Source: CAVXDY01 sp963721335
GTDB lineage: Bacteria > Actinomycetota > Thermoleophilia > Miltoncostaeales > Miltoncostaeaceae
NCBI GenBank assembly: GCA_963721335.1
Contig: CAVRIV010000008.1
Span: 868,001 to 932,000 of the forward strand
Direction of reading: 5' to 3'
Length of the DNA: 64,000 nt
This document shows positions 26,538 to 35,021 of this stretch, piece after piece; the stretch's first letter is position 1; every line of letters begins with the position of its first letter. Both the position numbers and the translations under genes were made by a program. The notes beneath the pieces are model-generated. The model saw only the letters and a program-made list of their open reading frames with translations. It did not search any database and was not told where the DNA came from.

Positions 26538-27349
26538 GCGCGACGGCCGCCCTCGCCGGGCTCCAGGGCCGCCGCCTGGCGCGGCGCCCCTGGACGCAGG
26601 TGGCGCTGGCCGCGGGCATCGCGCTCGCGGGCGTGGCCGCCGGTGTCGCGGCCACCCACGAGGGGCTGGCCCGCGAGGACGCCCTGCGGCGCGGCGGCGC
26701 CACCCTTCTGCTGCTGGGCGGCCTCGCCGTCGCCGTGGTGCTCGGCAGCACGGCGCTCAACCGGGACGCCGAGTCGGGGTACTTCGGGGCCCTCGCGGGC
26801 GCCGGGGCCGCGCGCCCCCAGCTCGTGGCCGCCGCGGTGGGCCCCCGCGTCGTCGGGCTCCTCGCCGTCCTCGCCGCCTGGGGCGTGGCCCTCCAGATCG
26901 GCAGCGCCGCCCTGGGCCTCGGCCTGGACGGCCCGCTGGCCGTCCACACCCTGGCGGTGGCCGAGGGGCTCGTGCTGGCCCTGCTCGCCTGCGCGGCCGC
27001 GAGCTCCGTGGTGGGCCCCGCCGCCGCCGGCGCCTTCGGGATCTCCGTCTACGTGCTGGCCCAGGCCGCGGTCAACCTGAAGGCCGCCGCGGATCAGGCT
27101 CTCATCGGCACCGCTGACGGCGGTGTCAGGGCTCTCTACTACGTGGTCCCCCACACCATCACCTCGCCGATGATCGCCGACCTGCAGGCCCGCGACGCCG
27201 CCGGAGCCGCCGCCCCCCGGCTGGAGATCAACCAGAACGTGGTCCTCGTCCCGGCCGCCGGCTGGGGGTCGGTGGTGTGGACGCTCGCGTGGTGCGTCCT
27301 GATGGTGGCCCTCTGCGCCAGCGGCCTCCGCCGGCGCCACTTCCGCTAG
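26534..27349 (+). CDS. ABC-2-like membrane protein, partner of the preceding ATPase
   Basis: About 270 residues with six or so hydrophobic segments (for example GATLLLLGGLAVAVVLG and WTLAWCVLMVALCASG). The best N-terminus is LSATAALAGLQGRRLARR, in frame from a CTG at 26534 that overlaps the ATPase stop. The first standard start is GTG 26600, which would cut the leading amphipathic segment typical of these permeases. The stop codon overlaps that of the convergent DUF2203 gene at a CTAG palindrome. Confidence 0.7.
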   Translation: MSATAALAGLQGRRLARRPWTQVALAAGIALAGVAAGVAATHEGLAREDALRRGGATLLLLGGLAVAVVLGSTALNRDAESGYFGALAGAGAARPQLVAAAVGPRVVGLLAVLAAWGVALQIGSAALGLGLDGPLAVHTLAVAEGLVLALLACAAASSVVGPAAAGAFGISVYVLAQAAVNLKAAADQALIGTADGGVRALYYVVPHTITSPMIADLQARDAAGAAAPRLEINQNVVLVPAAGWGSVVWTLAWCVLMVALCASGLRRRHFR

Positions 27350-27738
27350 GCGGTCTGGTCGTCGAGCGGGAGCCGGCCCTGGAAGCCGGTGTCCAGCTCG
27401 TGCCACCACTCGATGCGCTCCTCACCGACGCGCCAGCACAGGAAGACGTCGCGCTCCCCCCGCAGGGCCGGGAAGTCGCAGATGCCCGTGCCGAGGTCGC
27501 GCACCACCACGCCCCATCTCTCGATCTGGGCGAGGCCGCGGCTGAAGACCAGAGCGGCCTCGGCGAAGCGCTTGCCGTCCGGGCCGCCCCCGTTCCCCCC
27601 CGCGGCGCCGACGAGGCCGGCCGACAGCTCGCGGTCCGTGATGACCTCCCGCGCGGCCCTCAGCTCCAGGATCAGCTTCTCGAGCGGCTCGATCAGCGCC
27701 GAGGCCTCCGCGAGTGTGTAGCGGCGCTCGCTCACCAC
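27346..27738 (-). CDS. DUF2203 protein
   Basis: 130 residues, with the family-typical YTLAEASALIEPLEKLI start and the conserved tail DLGTGICDFPALRGERDVFL, CWRVGEERIEWWHELD. DUF2203 members are found widely in actinobacteria and Deinococcus-Thermus and have no known function. The start lies 13 bp beyond the mqnE stop on the same strand, so they may be co-transcribed. Confidence 0.9.
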   Translation of the reverse strand: MVSERRYTLAEASALIEPLEKLILELRAAREVITDRELSAGLVGAAGGNGGGPDGKRFAEAALVFSRGLAQIERWGVVVRDLGTGICDFPALRGERDVFLCWRVGEERIEWWHELDTGFQGRLPLDDQTA

Positions 27739-27751
27739 GCCGGGCCCGGCG

Positions 27752-28840
27752 CTAAGCGGCGACCTCGTCGCGCTCGACGGGCTCGTAGAGGGTCCCGCGC
27801 TCCACGGGGACCTTCCCGCCGGCGCGCACCAGGGTCTCCATGCGCTCCCGCGAGAGGCCGAGCGGCGTCTGGACGGTGGTGGCGTGCGCGATGCGCTCCT
27901 CGGTGAGCGTGCCCGACAGGTCGTCGAGCCCGTAGCCGAGCGCCTCCGACGTGATCTCCTCGCCGAGCATCACCCAATGGCCCTTCACGTGCGGGAACGA
28001 GTCGAGGAACAGGCGCGCGACCGCGATGGTGCGCAGCTTCTCCTCGCGGGTGGGCCCGGGGAGGTAGGAGAAGTCCGTGTTGCCCGGCAGGAAGGGCAGC
28101 GGGATGAACGCCTGGAAGCCACCCGTGTCGTCCTGCAGCTCGCGCAGGGCCCGCATGTGGTCGACCTGCTCCTCGGGCGTCTCGAAGTGGCCGAAGAGGA
28201 GCGTCGCGTTCGTGCGCAGGCCCTGGCGGTGCGCCTCGCGGTGGACGTCGAGCCAGACCTCGGCCGGCACCTTGCGGTCGGCGATGATCTTGCGCACCCG
28301 GGGGCTGAAGACCTCGGCGCCCCCGCCGGGCATCGTGTCGTGGCCGGCGGCGCGCAGGCGGCGCAGCGCCTCGGCGTGGTCGACCTTCGAGATCCGCGCG
28401 ATGAAGTCGACCTCGACCGCGGTGAGGGCCGTGAGCGAGACGTGCGGCAGGCCCGCCTTCAGCTCGGCGAAGAGCTCCTCGTAGTAGGGGAGGTCGTACT
28501 CCTTGGTCATCCCGCCCACGATGTGCAGCTCGGTGATGCCGAGCTCCGCCAGCTGATGGGCCCGGTCGACGAGCTGGTCGACGCTGTAGGCGTACGCCCG
28601 CTCGTCCTTCTCGGTCCAGACCGCGAACGCGCAGAAGCCGCACCCGACCACGCAGATGTTGGTGGGGTTCAGGTGCGCGTTGACGTTGTAGGTCACGGCG
28701 TCCCCGTACCGCCGCCGCACCACGGCGTCGGCCGCCGCGCCGAGGTCCTCGAGGGGGGCGTCGCGGTAGAGCGCGACCGCCTCGGCGGGGGTGATCCGCT
28801 CGCCCTCGGCGGCGCGCGAGAGGATGGCGTCGGGCATCAC
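27752..28840 (-). CDS. mqnE: Aminofutalosine synthase, radical SAM
   Basis: 362 residues with the radical SAM cluster C-x3-C-x2-C in NICVVGCGFCAF. Family features include HIVGGMTKEYDLPYYEELF, TALTAVEVDFIARIS, MPGGGAEVFSPRVRKII, NATLLFGHFETPEEQVDHM and GGFQAFIPLPFLPGNT. MqnE joins carboxyvinyloxybenzoate and SAM to make aminofutalosine in the futalosine menaquinone route. The related MqnC would be the alternative, but the PGGGAE and GGFQAFIPL patterns favour MqnE. No other mqn gene is in the window; the UbiA gene at 41.4 kb could serve a late prenylation step. Confidence 0.87.
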   Translation of the reverse strand: MMPDAILSRAAEGERITPAEAVALYRDAPLEDLGAAADAVVRRRYGDAVTYNVNAHLNPTNICVVGCGFCAFAVWTEKDERAYAYSVDQLVDRAHQLAELGITELHIVGGMTKEYDLPYYEELFAELKAGLPHVSLTALTAVEVDFIARISKVDHAEALRRLRAAGHDTMPGGGAEVFSPRVRKIIADRKVPAEVWLDVHREAHRQGLRTNATLLFGHFETPEEQVDHMRALRELQDDTGGFQAFIPLPFLPGNTDFSYLPGPTREEKLRTIAVARLFLDSFPHVKGHWVMLGEEITSEALGYGLDDLSGTLTEERIAHATTVQTPLGLSRERMETLVRAGGKVPVERGTLYEPVERDEVAA

Positions 28841-28905
28841 GGCCGAGGTTATCAGGGGCTCCCGTCACCATGAATCGGACACACGACCCGCGCTAGGCTG
28901 CGGTC

Positions 28906-29481
28906 GTGGCGGAACATGCGCTGAAGGAGTGGGCGGTCACGGTCGCGGCCCTCGAGGCCGGCGATCAGGTGCTCATCGTGCGCAAGGGGGGCATCGGGGA
29001 GAAGCGCTTCGAGCTGCCGCACCCGCGCTTCTACCTCTTCCCCACCTTCGAGCACCAGCGCCCCGAGCTGGTGAAGCCGGCGTGGCGGGAGCGCTTCGCC
29101 GGCCCGCTCGCCGAGCGCACCGAGCCGGCGCGGCTGCCGTTGCCGGCCTACGCGGAGCTGCACGCGGCCCACCCGATCGCCGACCCCGACGCGCTGGCCG
29201 CCATCGACCCGCTCCACATCCTCTCGCCGGACTACGCGGCCGAGCGGCTGCGCTGGCGCCGGATCCACCCGCTGTGGGCGGCCGTCCTGCGCGTCTGGCG
29301 GGTGCCCGAGCCGCCCGTGCTGGAGGTCGGTCCGGAGCACGGCGGCTGCGTGAGCTGGGTGGAGCTGCCCGAGGCCGTCGGTGCCCCCGAGGGGGCCGTG
29401 CCGGCGCTCTCGGACGAGGAGTTCGCCCGGGCGGCGGCCGACGTGGAGTCCGCGCTCGCGGCCGCGGGGGCCGCGCGATGA
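28906..29481 (+). CDS. DUF1802 protein
   Basis: 191 residues; HALKEWAVTVAALEAGDQVL, LIVRKGGIGEKRFELPH and FYLFPTFEHQRPELVKP are the DUF1802 signature. Function unknown. It begins 65 bp from the divergent mqnE start, so a divergent promoter lies between. It overlaps the next gene by 4 nt and heads a run of small genes ending in a LuxR-type ATPase. Confidence 0.9.
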   Translation: MAEHALKEWAVTVAALEAGDQVLIVRKGGIGEKRFELPHPRFYLFPTFEHQRPELVKPAWRERFAGPLAERTEPARLPLPAYAELHAAHPIADPDALAAIDPLHILSPDYAAERLRWRRIHPLWAAVLRVWRVPEPPVLEVGPEHGGCVSWVELPEAVGAPEGAVPALSDEEFARAAADVESALAAAGAAR

Positions 29482-29780
29482 CCCGGGCCCACCTCCTCGT
29501 CTGCCGCGGGCCGGACTGCGCCGCGCGCGGGGCCCAGGACGTCTACACGGCGCTCGCCGACGCCGTCGAGGAGCGCGGCCTCTCCGGCGAGGTCACCCAG
29601 ACCCAGTGCGGCTGCGTCGGCCCGCTCTGCGGCGGCGGCCCGGTCGTGTGCTGCTACCCCAGCGGCGCCTGGTACGCCCCGGTCACGGCCGCCGACGCCG
29701 CCGAGATCGCGCGGGAGGACCTGGACGGCGGCCGCGTGGTGGAGCGCCTCGTCGCGGCCCGCCTGGAGGGGGTCGCATGA
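29478..29780 (+). CDS. Thioredoxin-like [2Fe-2S] ferredoxin
   Basis: 100 residues. The cysteine pattern CRGPDC near the N-terminus, then QCGCVGPLCGGGPVVCCYPSG, plus the WYAPVTAADAAEIARE tail, match the small (2Fe-2S) ferredoxin/thioredoxin-fold proteins often called CbiX- or NuoE-like. It could carry electrons for an unknown partner. It has 4-nt overlaps on both sides, consistent with stoichiometric co-expression with the DUF1802 and 108-residue proteins. Confidence 0.82.
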   Translation: MTRAHLLVCRGPDCAARGAQDVYTALADAVEERGLSGEVTQTQCGCVGPLCGGGPVVCCYPSGAWYAPVTAADAAEIAREDLDGGRVVERLVAARLEGVA

Positions 29781-30103
29781 GCCACACCGCGTCGTTCGAC
29801 GCGCTGCTCGCCGAGCAGCCCTCCGACTGGTCGTTCTTCGAGGTCTACGTGACCCTGGACGACCCGCGGCGGCTGGCGGACGCGCGGGTGGCCCTGGCGC
29901 GCGCCAACGCACGACCCGTGCGGGTGGAGGGCGACCACGACTTCGAGATCACGGTGGCCAACACGCACGGTCACGGCGCCCGCGCCGGGGTCCTGCGCTC
30001 GGCGTTGCGCATCCTGGACGACCGCGAGATCGCCGGGCGCACCTGGGGCGGCGAGACCCGCACACGGGTGAGCCCCGCGCCGCCGCACCGTTACGGCCCC
30101 TAG
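29777..30103 (+). CDS. Hypothetical protein (108 aa)
   Basis: Begins MSHTASFDALLAEQPSDWSF and contains VYVTLDDPRRLADARVALAR and DHDFEITVANTHGHGARAGV. It is soluble, without cysteines. I do not recognise a domain. It overlaps the ferredoxin gene by 4 nt and is followed 12 bp later by the winged-helix gene, so it belongs to the same transcript. Confidence 0.65.
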   Translation: MSHTASFDALLAEQPSDWSFFEVYVTLDDPRRLADARVALARANARPVRVEGDHDFEITVANTHGHGARAGVLRSALRILDDREIAGRTWGGETRTRVSPAPPHRYGP

Positions 30104-30115
30104 GCCCGAGAGCCC

Positions 30116-30550
30116 GTGTACCGCGACGAGGACGACCTCCAGCTGCTCGCCGAGCTGGCGGGGGTGCTCGACGAGACCGTCTCGGCGGCCGGGCTCTCCG
30201 CCGGCTCCTATCTCGTGCTGCGCGAGCTGGTCGCGGCGCCGGGCCCCCACCCGGTCACCGATCTCGCCGCGCGGCTTGCGGCCGGACCGGACGAGGTCGC
30301 CGAGCTCTGCGGCCGCCTGGTGCGCGACGACTGGGCCGTGGCGCGCCCCAACGGCGTGGAGGCGACCGACTCCGGACGCGAGCGCGCGCAGGCGCTCGAG
30401 GATCGCGCCAACGAGGCCATGAGGGCCTACGTGATGGAGCGCCCCCACACGGCCACGGTCTACGGGCTGGTGGCCTCGATGCAGAGCGGGCGCTTCACCG
30501 TCGAGGACCTGCTGGAGTTCCTGGCCGAGGGCCCCGACACCGAGGGATGA
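30116..30550 (+). CDS. MarR-like winged-helix regulator
   Basis: 144 residues from GTG 30116. The arrangement of an N-terminal helix (DDLQLLAELAGVLDE), the helix-turn-helix (YLVLRELVAAPGPHPVTDLAARLAAGPDEVAELCGRL) and the wing (VARPNGVEATDSGRERAQAL) is MarR-like. Ligand unknown. It may regulate its own operon. The stop overlaps the start of the next tiny gene. Confidence 0.7.
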   Translation: MYRDEDDLQLLAELAGVLDETVSAAGLSAGSYLVLRELVAAPGPHPVTDLAARLAAGPDEVAELCGRLVRDDWAVARPNGVEATDSGRERAQALEDRANEAMRAYVMERPHTATVYGLVASMQSGRFTVEDLLEFLAEGPDTEG

Positions 30551-30639
30551 GCCTGCGGGAGCTCATCCCGACCGTGATCGTGGTCGGGCTCATCGTCCTG
30601 ATCGCCGTTCTGATCGTGCGCAAGCGCCGCGAACGGTGA
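30547..30639 (+). CDS. 30-residue single-span membrane peptide
   Basis: ATG 30547 overlaps the preceding stop (ATGA). The peptide has a short N-terminus, one strongly hydrophobic segment (IVVGLIVLIAVLIV) and a basic C-terminus (RKRRER), so a positive-inside orientation with C-terminus in the cytosol is expected. The tight coupling suggests it is real. Function unknown; small membrane peptides of this form often modulate a larger membrane protein. Confidence 0.5.
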   Translation: MSLRELIPTVIVVGLIVLIAVLIVRKRRER

Positions 30640-30649
30640 CGCTTCCCGC

Positions 30650-33553
30650 ATGACGATGTACGGCCGCGGCGCCGAGCGCGTCCTGCTGGAGGACGCCGTG
30701 GCCGCGGGGGCACCTGGCTCCACGCTGGCTCTCGTGGGCGAGGCCGGCATCGGGAAGACGCGCCTCGCCCGGCACGCCGGGGACGCCGCCGCCGAGGCGG
30801 GGCGGGCCGTGGTGGAGGGCCACACGGTGCTGGGCCTGGCGGAGCCGCTGGGGGTGGTGTGCGACGCGGTGCGCGGGGCCCGTCGCTCCGGTCTGGACCC
30901 GGGGCCGGCCCGCGACCCGCTCGCCAAAGGCTTCCCCGCCCTGGTCCTGCCCGAGCTGGGCGGCGGGGCGATCGAGACCGGCAACCTGGGCGCCACGTTC
31001 GAGGCTGCCGCGCGCTACCTGAGGGCGCTCGCCGGCCGCCGCGGCCTGCTGCTCGTGCTCGAGGACCTGCACTGGGCCGACGCGACCACGCTTTCGCTGG
31101 TGCCGTTCCTCGCGCGCGTGCTTGCGCGCGATCCGGTGGTGATCCTGCTCACCTACCGTCCCGACGACGACGCGGGAAACCCGGCGCTCGCCGACCTGCG
31201 CTCCGAGCTGCGCCGCGGGCGCTCGGGGGTGGAGGTCGCGCTGGGGCCGCTGGAGCCAGACGAGGCGGCGGCGATGCTCGCCGGGATCCTCGGGGTGCGC
31301 CCCGCGCCGGAGGTCCGGGCCGAGCTCCTGCGGCTCTCGGGCGGCAACCCGTTCGCCCTGGAGGAGCTCGCGCGGGCCGCGGTCGACTCGGGCTGGATCG
31401 ACCCGGCATCCGGCCGCCGCCATGGCAAGGGCGCGGTGTCGCTGCCCTGGACCCTTGCCGAGTCGATCCGCGCACGCGCCGGCGGCCTGCCACCCGCCGC
31501 GCGCGAGCTGATCGTCTGGGCCGCGGCGATCGGTGAGCGGTTCGATGTGCGGTTTCTCGCGGGCGCCGCGGGGACCGCGCCCGAGGACGCCCTGGCGAGC
31601 CTCTCGGTCCTGGCCGCCGCGGGCCTGATCGTGGAGGACGCCGGGGACCCGGAGGGCAACGTCTTCTCCTTCCGCCATGCGCTCGTGCACGAGGCGCTCT
31701 CCCAGGAGGGCCTATCGGCCCAGCGGCGCAACCGCCACGCGCGGATCCTTGCCGTCGCTGAAGACCTCACGGAACGGGGGGTGCTGGAGGTCTCCGCGGC
31801 CGAGCTCGCCGCCCACGCCGTCGCCGCCGGCGACCGGGAGCGCGGGCTCGCCCTTTCACGGGTCGCCGCGGCATACGCCCAGGACCTCGGCGCGGTCGCG
31901 GAGAGCGTCGCCCACCTCGATCGGGCGCTCTCGCTGTGGAGGGACGACGACGGGGCCGCCCTCCGGGCCGAGCTGCTCTTCGCGTGCGGGCGCCTGCGGA
32001 CGCGCCTCACCCGGGGGCACGAGCGTGCCGTGGGCCTCCTGAGGGAGGCGCACGCGGCGTTTCTCGAGCTCGGCGACGGCCCGGCTGCGGCCTGGTGCCT
32101 TGCCGTCCTCGCCGAGGCGCGGTTCGACACGGGAAGGCGGGCGGAGGGACTCCGAGACTGGGCTCAGGCGATGCCCGAGGTGCGGCGGCGCGCCCCGCGT
32201 GAGGCCCTGCGCTCGTCCCTCGCCGCCTACGCACGAGGGCTGGCGATCTTCGGGGACTCCCGCGCCGCGTCGGTCGCGGCCGACGAGGGGCTCGCGCTCG
32301 TGGAGGCGCCCTCGACCCCCCAGGAGGCCCTGGACCGGGTGAGCCTGCTGGGCACGAAGGCCATCGTGGCCATGTGGCGGCAGGAGACGACGTCGGCCGT
32401 TGCGCTCCTCGACGAGGCCGCCCGGCTGGCCGCCGAGCACCACGACGACGTCGGCGCGGCCCGAGCGCTCAACATCCGATCGATGGCCGGCTACGGCTAT
32501 CGCCCGGCCGCCGACGCGTTGCGGGATCAATTGCATGCGGCTGAGCTGGTCGCGCGCCACGGGCTCTGGGGCCTTCAGGCCTTCTACCTCGCGCTGGCCG
32601 CCGCGGTCGCGGCGGTGGCCGGGGATTTCCCGAACGCCCAGCGCCTCAGCGACGAGGCCGAGTTGCTCCTGCCCGATGACGGAGATCGAGGAGATGAAAC
32701 GCGCTGGTACATCGACGACGCCCGCGCCGACATCCTTCTGGGGCTCGGCGAGCTCGACGCTGCCCTCGAGCTCGCCGCCGCCCTCTTGGAGTCCGACATC
32801 GCCGCCGACCCAATGTTCGAGGGGTGGGCCCGGGAACGCCTGGCACGGACGCGTCTCGCAGCGGACGATGCGCCCGGCGCGCTGGCCGTCCTGCGCCCGA
32901 CGCTCGAGGCCCTGCTCGGAGCAATCGCCGCGGACGACGGCTGGGACTCGGATCTGGTGCCGACGGTCGTCGCCGTCCTACAGGCGGCCGGCGATGGGGA
33001 GACGGCGAGCCGGATCGCACGATGGCTGGGCACCGTCGTCGGGGATCACGCCTGGTTCCGTATCTGCGCGGCGATGGCCGACCCCTCCCCGAGAACGTCG
33101 GCGGCGGTCGAGGCCGCGGCGACCGACCTCGAGACCGGTGGATGGGGCGCCTCTGGCGCGCTCGTCCGCGTGTGGGCGGCGATCATCCTCCGGGAGGAGG
33201 GGCGGGGCGGGACCGCAGACGCGGCCGGCCTCCTGCGCACCGCCCTCGAGCGCTTCCGGGCGATGGGATCGGAGGCGTGGTGCCGGCGCATCGAGGCGAC
33301 GCTGCGGGGGATGGGCGAGCGCGCCCCCACGCCCCCCAGGGGCACCAGGTCCGGCGGCCTGACGGCGCGCGAGGACGAGGTGCTCGGTCTCGTCGCCGAG
33401 GGGCTCACCAACCGCGCCATCGCCGAGCGCCTGGTGCTGAGCGAGAACACCGTGATCCGCCACGTCGCGAACATCTTCGCCAAGCTCGGCGTGCACAGCC
33501 GGGCCGCGGCGGTCGCGAGGGCCGCGGATCTCCCGCCGGCCGATGACCCCTAG
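30650..33553 (+). CDS. Large LuxR-family ATPase regulator (LAL/MalT-like)
   Basis: 967 residues. N-terminal STAND/AAA_16 module with Walker A GEAGIGKTRLARHAG and Walker B LLLVLEDLHWAD. A long helical, TPR-like middle follows, and the C-terminal LuxR helix-turn-helix is GLTAREDEVLGLVAEGLTNRAIA with VIRHVANIFAKLGVHSR. Such proteins bind an inducer through the middle domain and activate transcription on ATP binding. The stop overlaps the convergent dehydrogenase stop in a CTAG palindrome. The target genes are not evident; the small-gene run just upstream is a candidate. Confidence 0.9.
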   Translation: MTMYGRGAERVLLEDAVAAGAPGSTLALVGEAGIGKTRLARHAGDAAAEAGRAVVEGHTVLGLAEPLGVVCDAVRGARRSGLDPGPARDPLAKGFPALVLPELGGGAIETGNLGATFEAAARYLRALAGRRGLLLVLEDLHWADATTLSLVPFLARVLARDPVVILLTYRPDDDAGNPALADLRSELRRGRSGVEVALGPLEPDEAAAMLAGILGVRPAPEVRAELLRLSGGNPFALEELARAAVDSGWIDPASGRRHGKGAVSLPWTLAESIRARAGGLPPAARELIVWAAAIGERFDVRFLAGAAGTAPEDALASLSVLAAAGLIVEDAGDPEGNVFSFRHALVHEALSQEGLSAQRRNRHARILAVAEDLTERGVLEVSAAELAAHAVAAGDRERGLALSRVAAAYAQDLGAVAESVAHLDRALSLWRDDDGAALRAELLFACGRLRTRLTRGHERAVGLLREAHAAFLELGDGPAAAWCLAVLAEARFDTGRRAEGLRDWAQAMPEVRRRAPREALRSSLAAYARGLAIFGDSRAASVAADEGLALVEAPSTPQEALDRVSLLGTKAIVAMWRQETTSAVALLDEAARLAAEHHDDVGAARALNIRSMAGYGYRPAADALRDQLHAAELVARHGLWGLQAFYLALAAAVAAVAGDFPNAQRLSDEAELLLPDDGDRGDETRWYIDDARADILLGLGELDAALELAAALLESDIAADPMFEGWARERLARTRLAADDAPGALAVLRPTLEALLGAIAADDGWDSDLVPTVVAVLQAAGDGETASRIARWLGTVVGDHAWFRICAAMADPSPRTSAAVEAAATDLETGGWGASGALVRVWAAIILREEGRGGTADAAGLLRTALERFRAMGSEAWCRRIEATLRGMGERAPTPPRGTRSGGLTAREDEVLGLVAEGLTNRAIAERLVLSENTVIRHVANIFAKLGVHSRAAAVARAADLPPADDP

Positions 33554-34650
33554 TAGCGCAGCGCGCTCTCGCCCAGAGCGGCCCACACGTCGAGCTTGGT
33601 CCGCACGCGCTTGATGACCTCGTCGGTGAACTCCTCGGTGCCGGTGTGGCCGCCGAGGTCGGCGGTGCGGATGTCCTCGGCCACGGTCTCGAGGGCGCTC
33701 TCGTAGATCGCCCGGGAGACGGCCGAGGCGTGCCCGTCGCGCATGTAGGGCAGCACCGAGGCGGCGGCCAGGATCATGGCGAGCGGGTTGGCGACGTTCT
33801 TGCCCTGCAGCGTCGGCGCCGTGCCGTGCGGCGCCTCGGCCATGACCGCGGAGGCCTGGAAGTCGTCGTCGAAGGCCAGCAGCTGCGACTCGGCGCCCGC
33901 GATCGACCCGAAGAGCTGGAGCACCATGTCCGAGAGGCAGTCGCCATCCCGGTTCAGGGCCGGCACGACCAGCGCGTCCCCCGTGTGGCTGATCAGGGCG
34001 GAGTAGGTCGCGTCGATCAGCATCGGCCGGTAGCGCACGTCGGGGTGACGGCCGGCGGCGGCGTCGAGCTCCTCCTTCAGCATCCCCTCGTAGACCGGCG
34101 AGACGGTCCACTTGGGACCGCCGAAGACCGTGGCCTGCATCCGCCGCGCCTGCTGGAAGGCGAACTCCGCCACCGCGCGGCAGGTGCGCCGCGAGATCCG
34201 CTCGACCCGCCAGGCGACCTCGTCCTCCTCACCCCCGCCCTCGCGGTACTCGCGGGCGTTGTAGGCGTCGTCCACGGCCATGCGCACCACCGAGATGGGA
34301 GCGTGGATGCCCGCCACGGGGCGCACCCCGGACAGGCGCCGCCCGGTGCGGATGATCACCTTGCCGCCGATGGCCTCCCGCAGCAGGGCGTTCGGACTCC
34401 CCACGTCCTCGGCGCCCTCCGGGGTGATGGTGGCCGCCTTCAGCCCGAAGCCGTGGCGGACCGTGGCGGCCGCCGCGTCGAAGACGACCTGGTTCCGCGT
34501 GCGCCGGCGGTTCTCCAGCGACAGGTCGTGGCGCTCGATCTCCAGCGACAGGCCCGTGACCGCCGGGGCGATCACCCGCAGGGCCTCCTCCAGGAGCTCC
34601 TGGCCCGTCTGGTCGCCCTCCATCACCACCAGCGTCCACGGCGCGGTCAC
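33550..34650 (-). CDS. Isocitrate/isopropylmalate-family dehydrogenase
   Basis: 366 residues from GTG 34650. Beta-decarboxylating dehydrogenase pattern: GDQTGQELLEEALRV at the start, RTGRRLSGVRP, the metal-binding Asp run NRDGDCLSDMVLQLFGSIAG and EAPHGTAPTLQGKNVANPLA. The N-loop TPEGAEDVGSPNALLREA resembles the isocitrate-specific type more than isopropylmalate. No leu genes are adjacent. It overlaps the upstream small gene by 4 nt. Confidence 0.83.
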   Translation of the reverse strand: MTAPWTLVVMEGDQTGQELLEEALRVIAPAVTGLSLEIERHDLSLENRRRTRNQVVFDAAAATVRHGFGLKAATITPEGAEDVGSPNALLREAIGGKVIIRTGRRLSGVRPVAGIHAPISVVRMAVDDAYNAREYREGGGEEDEVAWRVERISRRTCRAVAEFAFQQARRMQATVFGGPKWTVSPVYEGMLKEELDAAAGRHPDVRYRPMLIDATYSALISHTGDALVVPALNRDGDCLSDMVLQLFGSIAGAESQLLAFDDDFQASAVMAEAPHGTAPTLQGKNVANPLAMILAAASVLPYMRDGHASAVSRAIYESALETVAEDIRTADLGGHTGTEEFTDEVIKRVRTKLDVWAALGESALRY

Positions 34651-34931
34651 GTCTCCTCCATGGCGTAGAGGCGCACGCGGGGCGTCGTGCCCAGGCGCCG
34701 CGCGAGGGAGGCGATCTCCTCGCGGACGGCGGGCCGCTCGGCGAAACCCGCCGCGGCCGCCGGATCCTCCCACTCGGCCAGGCATCCGTACTCCCCGGCG
34801 TCCGCGTCAACGAACAGCACGTGGCGGCGGCAGCCCCGCGCGGCGGCGCCGAGCCGAGCGGCCACCGCGCGCGCCTCGTCCAGGGTCCCCGGGCCCAGGC
34901 GGAACGAGATCTCGGTGCCGTGGAGGGTCAT
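34647..34931 (-). CDS. Small ferredoxin-like-fold protein (ABM-domain-like)
   Basis: 94 residues. The pattern EISFRLGPGTLDEARAVAAR, HVLFVDADAGEYGCLAEWED and AAGFAERPAVREEIASLARR resembles the antibiotic-biosynthesis-monooxygenase dimeric alpha-beta barrel. No catalytic residues can be assigned. It is coupled to the downstream dehydrogenase (GTGA overlap). Function unknown. Confidence 0.6.
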   Translation of the reverse strand: MTLHGTEISFRLGPGTLDEARAVAARLGAAARGCRRHVLFVDADAGEYGCLAEWEDPAAAAGFAERPAVREEIASLARRLGTTPRVRLYAMEET

Positions 34932-35021
34932 CCGACCCGGGACGATAGCCCTCGCGCCGAGGCGGCAGACCCGCCGCTAGTCTTGGAGCGGCCGGCAGAT
35001 CGCCACCGGAGGATCGCACCG

